Shown here piece after piece: positions 23,617 through 31,438 of a stretch of DNA of 36,983 nt (the stretch's first letter is position 1; the number at the start of each line of letters is the position of its first letter). Source of the DNA: Verrucomicrobiaceae bacterium (GTDB lineage: Bacteria; Verrucomicrobiota; Verrucomicrobiia; Verrucomicrobiales; Verrucomicrobiaceae). Under the pieces are notes generated by a model. It ran no database searches. It was given only the letters and a program-made list of their open reading frames with translations, and was not told the DNA's origin. The stretch is taken from positions 1 to 36,983 of the forward strand of contig JAIBCL010000049.1 of assembly GCA_019694165.1 (NCBI GenBank), written 5' to 3'. Both the position numbers and the translations under genes were made by a program.

Positions 23617-26600
23617 ATGAAGCCCGCCGTCGCTCTCGCACTCTTCTCGCTGTCCTTTTCGTCCCTCACCCACGCCGCGGAACTCGAAGGCGAGCGCGCC
23701 GCTGCCACCACCCTCTGCCCCAGCCCGGAGGAAGCGCAGAAGAAGATGACCGTGCCCGACGGGTACGAAGTACGCTGCTTTGCGCACGAGCCCATGGTCA
23801 CGAATCCTGTCGCGATGACCTGGGATGCGCGTGGCCGCCTCTGGATCGTGGAAGCCTTCGAGTATCCCGAAGGTACGCCGCTGCCCGAGTTGCAGCGTCC
23901 GTTTGGCGGCGTCGCCAAAGACGATCAATACCTCCCCGTGCCCGCGATCTGCCTTCCTCAATCCGAAATCCGAAATCGCCGATCCGAAATCCCAAGAGAC
24001 CGTGTCGTCATCCTCGAGGACACCGACAACGACGGCATCGCCGACAAGCGCACGGTTTTCGTCGAGGGCTTGAATCTCGCCAGCGCGATCATTTGCGGCG
24101 ACGACGGCATCTACGTCGGCCAGCAGCCGCACATCATTCATTTCAAAGACAGCAACCACGACGACAAACCCGATGAGTGGCGCGTCATCCTCACCGGCTT
24201 CGGTCGCGAGGACACACACGAGCTGGTGAACAGCTTCACCTGGGGACCCGACGGCTGGCTTTACATGACGCACGGCGTATTCACCCACAGCGCCGTCCGT
24301 CGTCCGGGACAGCCGGAGAAGGAGGGCTTCAAGTTCGACGCCGGCATCGGCCGCGCGCGGCCCGTGAGGCAGACACTCCTGTCTGCCAGCTCGGAAACAC
24401 AGACAGGAGTGTCTGCTTCACCGTCCTGGGAATTCGAAGTCTTCGCCGACGGCACGAGCAATCCGTGGGGCTGCGACTACGACGCAGCGGGGAACTTCTT
24501 CGTCAGCGCCTGTGTCATCGATCACTTCTTCCACATGGCACCCGGCGGCATTTACGTCCGCCAGGGCGGCGCGCCTGAGAATCCGTATTCGTATGAGCTG
24601 CTGCCCAGCATCGTGAAGCACCGCCACTTCCGCGCCGCATATGCCGGCGTGCAGATTTATCAGGGCGGCGTGTATCCGCAGGACACATGGGGCCACGCCT
24701 TCATCGGTAACATTCACGACAACGCCATCCACGAGGAAGTGCTCACGCCCGTCGGCTCAACCTTCAAATGCGAGCCGCGCCGCGACTTCCTCCGCGCGAA
24801 CAACGGCTGGTTCCGCCCCGTGAGCACGCAGACAGGACCTGACGGCAATCTCTGGATCATGGACTGGTGCGACAAGTATCCCTGCTACCAAAACGCGAAG
24901 GCCAACCCCGCCGGCGTGGATCGTGACCGTGGACGCATCTGGCGGGTCGTACATCGCGGAGCGTCTTGGAGTGCGGTGGGAAGCGACAGCGCCACACCGC
25001 TTTCCGAAGGCAAAAAGACTTCCCAATCATCTCCAGCGACATCGAAGGACCATTCGAAGGCTTCGCGTTCCGACAAAAGCGGTGTCACAGCCACCGCACT
25101 CCAAGACGCTTCGCGCCCGACGAAAGACATGAACCTGTCGAAGCTCGACACGTCTGCATTGGTGAAGCTGCTCGGCAACTCGAACAACTGGATGCGGCGG
25201 ATGGCGCGGCGGCGGCTGGTCGAAAGCGCGAAGCATGATGAAATCGTGAAGGCGATCTCTTTGGTGCCGGACAACGCGCCACTCGAAGCGAAGCTCGAAT
25301 GCCTCTACGCCATGCACGGAATTGGCAAGGCGAATGGACCGCTTTTGGACAAACTGCTGAAAAACTCGGCGCCCGCATTGAGAGCGTGGTCCGCGCGTCT
25401 CACTGGAGAGTCATGGCGTGATCCCCTGATGAGCAAGGATGCCAAGGTCGCGGGGGCACAAATAGCAGAGATCAACGCGATCGAAGAACCACTCTTCCAA
25501 GCAGTGACTAGGCTTCGCGCTCTAGCCCGGGACCCTACGCAAAGCGTTAGGCATGCGGTTGCCGTTGCGCTCAGGCAATGGTCAGCAGGTTCGCTCACAG
25601 TCACCAAGAACACGATTCTTGCTCAAGACTCGAAATGGGGTGCCCCCGTCATCGACAGCATCTATTTCAATCTCGCCTCGGAAGAGTGGCGTGTCGGAGC
25701 TACGCCTGGATGGGTTTGTTTGTTTAACGAAGCCGACTACCAGCCTGGTCAACTTGTGAAGCGCGAACCGGGCGATCGCCTCGTGTCCTTCGCCGCATGG
25801 CAAGCCATTCAGCCGGCCCTGAACACACTCGGAACGCGCGGAACCATCATGTTTCCCATCTCGACAGGTTCTGACAACGCGGTCAATGCAGCAGCGCAGA
25901 TCAAGGCATGTCGCATGATTTCCGAAAGCGGGGACGCTAAGCGTCTGGGCAAGCTGCTCGAGATGATGACCAGTTCGTTTGGCGTCAGCCGATTGGGAGA
26001 CTGTCTGGAAGCCATACTGGATGCGCAGACAACCAAGGCTGTGCGGCCAGCATGTGAATTGACTTCCATCCTTGCCAGATGGTCCGCATCTAACGACCTA
26101 AGAGTCAGCGATGCGGCAAAACGGCTTGCCGTGCTCTGGAATGAACCTCAAGGGAAAGAATTCCTTGCCTCAATTCTCTTCGATCAAGGACTGCCCCCTG
26201 CGAAACGTATTGAAGCGCTGGCGCTGGCCAAGAAGGCATCTCCCGAACTTCTCAAGGATGCGATCTCTCGCATCCTGTCTGATGAGATTGATCAATCACC
26301 GGATCTCGCCCTTGCCGCAATTAGAGCATTCAAGGATCTTTCGGACGCGACAAATCCTGTTGCTTGGACTGTGGACCATTGGAAGGCATTGACGCCAGTC
26401 CTCCGCTTGGCGGCATCCGAGTCGCTCGCATCCAGACCCGCTTGGATTGAATTGTTTTTGTCGGCGTTGGAAGAGAAGAAGATACCTGCTACGGATGTCG
26501 CCATGACTGTCGTCCGACAATTGACGACATCCAAAGATTCCAAACTCAAAGAACGAGCGAAGACCGTTTTCGGAGCTTTCCGAGATTCGCCAAACGACAT

Positions 26601-27558
26601 CAAGGCTCTAATCACCGCGAAGAAGAAAGCCTGCCTCGAAGGCGAGCCTGATCTGGCGAACGGGAAAGTGATGTTCACCGCCACCTGCGCGGTGTGCCAC
26701 ACCTTCCACGGCGGCGGACAAAAGGTCGGCCCTGAACTGATCGGCAGCGGTCGCAGCAATCTCGATGCGCTTTTGGCAAACGTGATCGATCCGAACCAGA
26801 TCATCGGCAATGGCTACGAGAACTTCGTCGTCACGACGAAGGACAACCGCACGCTGGCCGGTCGAGTGACGGAAGACACGCCTTCGCATGTGAAGCTGCT
26901 GGCCATCGGCGGCGCGGAGACCGTGGTGCCGCGCGATCAGATCGTCACATCGGTGAACACGCATCAATCGCTGATGCCGATGGGCTTCGGCAATCTGCCC
27001 GATGCCGCCTTCCGCGACATCGTCTGGTATCTGCTCGCGCCGCCGGAGGAAGGCCCGCTCACACCGGAGAAAAAGAAGCTGCTGAGCACCAGCATCGATC
27101 TCGCCGCGCCTGCGAAGCCAAAAGGCACCGACTGGCGCGCGATCGATTGGGAGAGTGTGTCCCATTGGAATCCCGAGTGGAAGGTGACCGCACCCGAGTT
27201 CGAGCGCACGCCGTTGAAGCTGGCCGAGTATCACGGCAAGACCAACGTGCTGCTCATCCATCCGTTCCCCGACAAGAAAACGCCGACGGTCATCGAGCGG
27301 AAGCAGAAGATCGAGGCCGGGAAAACAAAGCTGCATTTCTCCGTCGCCGCGGATGATCGCGGAGACTGGAAGCTCGTCGTCACCGTGAATGGCGGGAGCG
27401 TCAAGGAGCTGGAAGTCGATCACGAGAACCCGCGCTGGAGGGACGTGGAGATCGATCTGTCGAAATGGACCGATCAAGAGGTCACGATCCGCCTCGAAGG
27501 CCACCCGACCGACTGGTCGTGGGAGTTTGGCTACTGGCAGGGAATCGAGATGCGGTGA
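23617..27558 (+). CDS. PVC-type membrane-bound dehydrogenase / HEAT-repeat / cytochrome c protein
   Basis: 1313-residue exported multidomain protein of a kind abundant in Planctomycetes and Verrucomicrobia. Signal peptide 1-20 (ending LTHA). Residues about 45-450 form the PVC dehydrogenase beta-propeller (PDGYEVRCFAHEPMVTNPVAM; VVILEDTDNDGIADKRTVF; WNIMDWCDKY-like LWIMDWCDKYPC). About 505-1000 are HEAT-like helices. The haem-binding domain has C1024-A-V-C1027-H1028, VGPELIGSGRSNLDALLANVIDPN and DAAFRDIVWYLL. A C-terminal beta domain (about 1165-1313) is carbohydrate-binding-like. Three repeat insertions lie at residues 115-126, 251-267 and 447-500, all read in frame. The HEAT block has lower GC (sampled lines 45-57%) than its flanks (60-70%). 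The substrate is unknown. Confidence 0.9.
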   Translation: MKPAVALALFSLSFSSLTHAAELEGERAAATTLCPSPEEAQKKMTVPDGYEVRCFAHEPMVTNPVAMTWDARGRLWIVEAFEYPEGTPLPELQRPFGGVAKDDQYLPVPAICLPQSEIRNRRSEIPRDRVVILEDTDNDGIADKRTVFVEGLNLASAIICGDDGIYVGQQPHIIHFKDSNHDDKPDEWRVILTGFGREDTHELVNSFTWGPDGWLYMTHGVFTHSAVRRPGQPEKEGFKFDAGIGRARPVRQTLLSASSETQTGVSASPSWEFEVFADGTSNPWGCDYDAAGNFFVSACVIDHFFHMAPGGIYVRQGGAPENPYSYELLPSIVKHRHFRAAYAGVQIYQGGVYPQDTWGHAFIGNIHDNAIHEEVLTPVGSTFKCEPRRDFLRANNGWFRPVSTQTGPDGNLWIMDWCDKYPCYQNAKANPAGVDRDRGRIWRVVHRGASWSAVGSDSATPLSEGKKTSQSSPATSKDHSKASRSDKSGVTATALQDASRPTKDMNLSKLDTSALVKLLGNSNNWMRRMARRRLVESAKHDEIVKAISLVPDNAPLEAKLECLYAMHGIGKANGPLLDKLLKNSAPALRAWSARLTGESWRDPLMSKDAKVAGAQIAEINAIEEPLFQAVTRLRALARDPTQSVRHAVAVALRQWSAGSLTVTKNTILAQDSKWGAPVIDSIYFNLASEEWRVGATPGWVCLFNEADYQPGQLVKREPGDRLVSFAAWQAIQPALNTLGTRGTIMFPISTGSDNAVNAAAQIKACRMISESGDAKRLGKLLEMMTSSFGVSRLGDCLEAILDAQTTKAVRPACELTSILARWSASNDLRVSDAAKRLAVLWNEPQGKEFLASILFDQGLPPAKRIEALALAKKASPELLKDAISRILSDEIDQSPDLALAAIRAFKDLSDATNPVAWTVDHWKALTPVLRLAASESLASRPAWIELFLSALEEKKIPATDVAMTVVRQLTTSKDSKLKERAKTVFGAFRDSPNDIKALITAKKKACLEGEPDLANGKVMFTATCAVCHTFHGGGQKVGPELIGSGRSNLDALLANVIDPNQIIGNGYENFVVTTKDNRTLAGRVTEDTPSHVKLLAIGGAETVVPRDQIVTSVNTHQSLMPMGFGNLPDAAFRDIVWYLLAPPEEGPLTPEKKKLLSTSIDLAAPAKPKGTDWRAIDWESVSHWNPEWKVTAPEFERTPLKLAEYHGKTNVLLIHPFPDKKTPTVIERKQKIEAGKTKLHFSVAADDRGDWKLVVTVNGGSVKELEVDHENPRWRDVEIDLSKWTDQEVTIRLEGHPTDWSWEFGYWQGIEMR
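23960..23994 (+). repeat. Heptamer array (5 x 7 bp) inside the PVC dehydrogenase gene
   Basis: Units AATCCGA, AATCCGA, then three one-to-three-base variants. It encodes about residues 115-126 (QSEIRNRRSEIP), just before the conserved DRVVILEDTDNDG strand, so it probably extends a surface loop of the propeller. Confidence 0.75.
24369..24416 (+). repeat. Perfect 17-bp palindrome inside the PVC dehydrogenase gene
   Basis: GCAGACACTCCTGTCTG at 24369-24385 and its exact reverse complement at 24400-24416, with a 14-base loop. It is read in frame as residues 251-267 (QTLLSASSETQTGVSAS region) between GIGRARPVR and WEFEVFADG. The 48-nt unit is a multiple of three. No target duplication is visible. 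Confidence 0.8.
24955..25115 (+). repeat. 161-bp inverted-repeat (MITE-like) element inside the PVC dehydrogenase gene
   Basis: AGCGTCTTGGAGTGCGGTGG at 24960-24979 pairs perfectly with 25091-25110; CGCG extends both ends with one mismatch. A second inner pair is ACACCGCTTT at 24994-25003 with AAAGCGGTGT at 25076-25085. The element is open in the gene frame and encodes about residues 447-500, a Ser/Lys/Thr-rich stretch linking the propeller to the HEAT domain. No target duplication is seen. Confidence 0.8.
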
Positions 27559-27561
27559 CGG

Positions 27562-28878
27562 CTATTCAGTCAGCCAGCGCAGCCACTTCGGTCCTTGCCA
27601 GACGGTGGGACGCCATGTCCAGCCGGCCCGGGTGACGGCGGTGATGACAGGCGACTTCATCTCGTTCAGGTCGAACTTGAACGTGTAGGCGGGCTTGGCC
27701 TTCGGCCGGCCATGCTCGTCAAATTGAAGGCCGATCACGGTCTGCTGCTCCTTTTGGAAGAAGACAATGCCCGTGCCGCCTTTCCAGTCGAGGTCCGCTC
27801 CACCGCGGCCTGCGGACCAGTCGTACACCGCGAAGTAGTCGGTGGCACGGACGGTGTGGCACGGCTCATCGAGCGTGAGCTTGATGCGGAAGGTGCGCCT
27901 CATGCCGCGGGCGCGGGCGAGGTCGATCCACTTCGCGTCCGCGTAGCGCCAGTCGGCGAAGAATTCATCCGGCTGCGAGCCCGGCGTGACGGAGAAGGGT
28001 ACGTCGAGCTGGTTGACGGCCATGAGCCGGGCAGCGAGTTCGTGCGAGCCGACGACAGCGGCGCCCGCGGCCGGTGGCATGGAGCCGGCCCAGCCGGCAC
28101 CTTTGAAAAACCAGCCGATGCAGATGGCGCCCACGAGCAGCAGACCCGCAATCTTCATGGGCACGGGCGCGAAGAAATCGCCGAGCGGCTGCAGCGCTGG
28201 AAATGCGGGCGGGCGTGGCGCTGGGGTGAGCGCCGGCAGGCGGGATGAGACATCCGTCGCAGCACGGCGCGCGGCGGCGGCCTCCTTGGTGAGGCCGGTC
28301 CACACGAAAAGATGCCTGCCCGCGCGCAGCATCTCGATGAAGTCGCCCTGCATGCGGGTGGCGCGCCAGCCGCTCCCTTCGTCACCGCTCGTGTTGCGAA
28401 GCTGGAAGCCGCGGTGATACGCGGCGGCAGCCCGCTGTGCCGCTGCTTCGTCCGGGAACTGCGCGATGAGGGCCGACTCGCCGCCCATCGTCATGCCGAC
28501 CTCGGCGACCACGGCCTCGTCGAGGATGCCAGGGAGGCCGCTTTTCGCGTCGCGAATCATCTGCGGAGAAATGCCGCCGCCGAAGAGTTTCTCGCGGTCG
28601 GCAAACTGTCCGTCCTGCACGGGCAGACCCGGAGTAGTCAGCTTTGACACTGATGCCGGCAGGCGTGCGAGGACGAGGTGGCCGACGAGGAAGGTCAGAA
28701 CGATCGGCAGCATGAAGACGCCGACGAACACAACCGGCTTCAGCGACGCGCCCGAACTGCGCACGATGAGGGCGACGAGTGCAAGCACGAGCGGCGGACC
28801 GATGCAAAGGCCGACGGCGACGATCAGGCCGTCATTGGCGCGCAGGATGTCGAGCAGAGAGCCGGGGCCTGAATGCAT
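27562..28878 (-). CDS. Membrane protein with cytoplasm-facing or periplasmic globular parts, unknown function
   Basis: 438 residues from MHSGPGSLLDIL. Hydrophobic segments are at about 18-40, 50-75 and 240-258 (PVPMKIAGLLLVGAICIGWFF). Between TM2 and TM3 lies a soluble part with MGGESALIAQFPDEAAAQRAAAAY and LFVWTGLTKEAAAARRAA, resembling a protein that measures a ligand or score per residue pair. The C-terminal soluble half has YFAVYDWSAGRGGADLDWKGGTGIVFFQ and other beta strands. No family recognised. The frame is open up to 29058 but those residues are Arg/Ser/Pro shadow-like. It begins 13 bases after the preceding lipoprotein stop, so the two are probably one operon, and it converges with the dehydrogenase gene 3 bases away. 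Confidence 0.75.
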   Translation of the reverse strand: MHSGPGSLLDILRANDGLIVAVGLCIGPPLVLALVALIVRSSGASLKPVVFVGVFMLPIVLTFLVGHLVLARLPASVSKLTTPGLPVQDGQFADREKLFGGGISPQMIRDAKSGLPGILDEAVVAEVGMTMGGESALIAQFPDEAAAQRAAAAYHRGFQLRNTSGDEGSGWRATRMQGDFIEMLRAGRHLFVWTGLTKEAAAARRAATDVSSRLPALTPAPRPPAFPALQPLGDFFAPVPMKIAGLLLVGAICIGWFFKGAGWAGSMPPAAGAAVVGSHELAARLMAVNQLDVPFSVTPGSQPDEFFADWRYADAKWIDLARARGMRRTFRIKLTLDEPCHTVRATDYFAVYDWSAGRGGADLDWKGGTGIVFFQKEQQTVIGLQFDEHGRPKAKPAYTFKFDLNEMKSPVITAVTRAGWTWRPTVWQGPKWLRWLTE

Positions 28879-28891
28879 GGGCGGGCGGTGT

Positions 28892-31045
28892 TCAGCGCGG
28901 GACGACGGGCGTGGCGGTGTCGAACCACGGCGCGAGACCGGCGGCTTCCAGCGTGGCGCAGCGTACGGGCTTGAGCTGCGGCTGCGCATCGACGGGTTCG
29001 AGGGCGAGATCGTACTCGGCGCCGGGCTTGCGCGGGAAGCCGGTGACGGCCCTGCCATTGAGCAGCGTCCAGTGTTTCACGAGCACGCGTCGTGCCGTGT
29101 AGTCGCCCTCCGTCACCTTGAGCACTTCGTAGATGTGATCCGCCAGCGCACTGCCGTCCGCCGGGGACTGCTGCTGCGCCACTTCGACGAGCTTGGCGTG
29201 CAGGCGCAGGGCAGGCGGCCGCTCTTGCTTTGCGAGCGCGGCCAGCGGCGCGGCGTGATCGTGCATCTCGTCGGCGCTCAGCGCGCGTGCGTAGATGGCC
29301 ACATGGGAGATGCCGACGCCTTTTCCCGAGATGCCGCCGAAGGTGAAGTCCGCCGCCCTGGCGTTCGCGCGCGGCTTTGCGGGCGAGAGGCGGGTGGCGC
29401 TTTTCCCGGCGGCGTCGCGAAGCGTGAAGGTGTAGCCGTTCTCCGCAATGGCGGCGGTGAAATGAACCACGCCGCCCTCGACGGGACCGATGCCGATGAT
29501 GCCACGCGTGGTCTCGGCATTGATGATGCCATCGCGGATGGAGAGCCGCAGGTTCGGAATGGAGGCGAGCGTGGCGAAGGCACCCTTCACGGGCTCGTCA
29601 ATGTGGAGGATGAACTCCAGGGTGACCGGCATGGCCGCGCGCGAAGCTTCGGCGACGATTTCCGCGGCACCGGCCTTCGGCGCGAAGGTGCCGGCATCGA
29701 GCCGCATCTCCAGATTCCGCCCATACCGGGCGGCCCGCTGCGGCTCGAGCGCGCAGTCGATTTCACGTCCGCCGGAGAGCTTCACAGTGTTGGTGGCCGC
29801 GCTGTTTTCCCAGATGAAAAGGAGCGAGTCGCGGCCCGGATTCCACGCGGGGCCGGCGGCGGCCGTCGTGCTCTCGTGCGTCTGGGAAAAGGCGGCCAGC
29901 TCCGCCTTGCCGCCGCCTTCGATCCAGACGTCGGGGTAGTTGTCATTGAGCGCATTGTCAGTGATGCGGAACCATGTCTCGATCTCGGAAAGCTTGTCGT
30001 TGAATTTGCCGACGAAGACCTCGGAAGTGAGGCCGCCCTTGCCGATGGCGCTGCCTTCTTCCGCGCCGGGCCCGGCGTTGTAGGGACCGGTGAGCGTGAT
30101 GAAGCGCGGGTGGCTGCTCCAGCGCGGATGCCAGACCTCGCCGCGCATCAGATCGCGTTGGTCATTGAGATCGACGCTCCACGGTTTGTCGCTCTCCTCG
30201 GAGAACAGGGAGAGGCTTCGGTGATCCTCGTTCAAGATGGCGACAACGTGGCTGTTGTCCGGAGCGATCAAGGGCCAGGAGCCGGGGGCGAGTTTCTTGA
30301 AGCCGCCTTCTTCTCCGAGCGTGAGCAGGCCGGCGTGGGACTGCGGCGGCTGCGCGCATGCGCGCGTGCCATCGCGTGAGAGCTGCATGTTGTCCGGCGT
30401 GAGCCTGGACTGATCCCAAACGACTTCCGAGTTGGTGGGATCGATGAGCGGGAAACGCACGAGCCTCTTCGCCTCCATCGCCGCGAGAGGCGAGGGTATG
30501 ATGTCGCGCACGGCGTACACCCATTCGGTGTGTGTGGCGGGATCGACCCAGGTGTCCACGGCGCAACCGTCGGCGATGCGCTCCGGCGCGCGGCCTGTCC
30601 AGTCGGTGCGCATGATGGAGGTGGAGTAGTGCTTCGTGTCCTCGGCATCCCAGGTCACGACTTTGCTCGTGTAGAGGATGGTGGCGCCGTCGGCGGAGAG
30701 CAGAGGCCGCGTGTAGTTGTCCTCCTTCGCGAGGATGGCGTGGATGCCTTTCTCGTCACCGGTGTCGAGGCCCATGAGCAGGTGGCCGCTCTTGTTTGAG
30801 CGCGGATCGGCGGATTTCTCCGGCTGGTATTGCGTCCACACCACACGCGTGCGCGCGCCGGTGAAGGACTCGAGCTTCGAGGACAGGGCACGCGCCTCGG
30901 CCGCGGGCATCGTCTTGAGCGCGGCGGGTTTCTGCTCCGGCGGCGCGGCGGGAGGAGGCGGTGATTTCTCGCCGCAGGAAGACACGAGCACCACCGCGAG
31001 GAGCGCGATCCGGCGGAGCGAGGGCGGAGAGTCGGGGCAGGCCAT
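28892..31045 (-). CDS. Large lipoprotein with beta-propeller-like N-terminus and LamG-like domain
   Basis: 717 residues. The signal peptide ends in a lipobox-like LVSSC (about residue 22), followed by a Pro/Ala spacer. About 60-470 looks like a WD40/PD40-type propeller: HLLMGLDTGDEKGIHAILAK, TRPLLSADGATILYTS, WAYVRD-like WVYAVRDIIPSP, LTPDNMQLSRDGTRACA and DNSHVVAILN are repeated strand-turn-strand units that report on stored values. About 495-640 resembles a concanavalin A/LamG fold (VHFTAAIAENGYTFTLRD; GISHVAIYARALSADEMHDH). Likely anchored in the outer membrane facing the periplasm or surface. Ligand unknown. Start chosen because the lipobox is correctly placed; the longer frame to 31231 is not signal-like. 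Confidence 0.78.
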   Translation of the reverse strand: MACPDSPPSLRRIALLAVVLVSSCGEKSPPPPAAPPEQKPAALKTMPAAEARALSSKLESFTGARTRVVWTQYQPEKSADPRSNKSGHLLMGLDTGDEKGIHAILAKEDNYTRPLLSADGATILYTSKVVTWDAEDTKHYSTSIMRTDWTGRAPERIADGCAVDTWVDPATHTEWVYAVRDIIPSPLAAMEAKRLVRFPLIDPTNSEVVWDQSRLTPDNMQLSRDGTRACAQPPQSHAGLLTLGEEGGFKKLAPGSWPLIAPDNSHVVAILNEDHRSLSLFSEESDKPWSVDLNDQRDLMRGEVWHPRWSSHPRFITLTGPYNAGPGAEEGSAIGKGGLTSEVFVGKFNDKLSEIETWFRITDNALNDNYPDVWIEGGGKAELAAFSQTHESTTAAAGPAWNPGRDSLLFIWENSAATNTVKLSGGREIDCALEPQRAARYGRNLEMRLDAGTFAPKAGAAEIVAEASRAAMPVTLEFILHIDEPVKGAFATLASIPNLRLSIRDGIINAETTRGIIGIGPVEGGVVHFTAAIAENGYTFTLRDAAGKSATRLSPAKPRANARAADFTFGGISGKGVGISHVAIYARALSADEMHDHAAPLAALAKQERPPALRLHAKLVEVAQQQSPADGSALADHIYEVLKVTEGDYTARRVLVKHWTLLNGRAVTGFPRKPGAEYDLALEPVDAQPQLKPVRCATLEAAGLAPWFDTATPVVPR

Positions 31046-31231
31046 GAACGCGCGGAAGCTAAGGGCGGACCGCGAGGGGTGCAAGGCGCGGACCGCCATG
31101 GTTGCCGTGCCCGCTGTGCGCAAAGCACGGGCAGCGGCGAGCCCTCGGAGAAGTGTGCATTGCGCGGACGAACTCCCGCTGGACGCGCGCCCGTTTCCGA
31201 ACATAAGTTCGCGCCCCCCGCCGGGACACAC

Positions 31232-31396
31232 ATGCGTTTGCTCTCAAAGATCTTATGGATCGCCGCCTTCGTGGCCGCCACCTTCTGCTGGATGGTGCTC
31301 TTCGAGCACGGATTCAGCGTGGAGGGCTTTGCGAAGGGCGTGAAGGAAGAGCTGGGAGCGCTGGTATCGCTGGTCAGCGGCGGCCAGAAAAAATAG
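31232..31396 (+). CDS. Small single-pass membrane protein
   Basis: 54 residues, MRLLSKILWIAAFVAATFCWMVLFEHG followed by a charged amphipathic tail (FAKGVKEELGALVSLVSGGQKK). One TM helix at about 5-24. It precedes the TPR gene by 42 bases on the same strand and diverges from the lipoprotein gene. No family recognised; called because it is well spaced, has a sensible TM profile and shares direction with the TPR-RidA genes. Confidence 0.55.
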   Translation: MRLLSKILWIAAFVAATFCWMVLFEHGFSVEGFAKGVKEELGALVSLVSGGQKK

Positions 31397-31422
31397 CACC
31401 ACCATCCGCCGCACCCCGTTTC

Positions 31423-31430
31423 AAGAGGAG
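31423..31430 (+). promoter_or_regulatory. Ribosome-binding site of the TPR gene
   Basis: AAGAGGAG lies 8 bases before the GTG at 31439. It is the clearest Shine-Dalgarno site in the window and fixes the GTG as start. Confidence 0.8.
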
Positions 31431-31438
31431 ACCCAACC

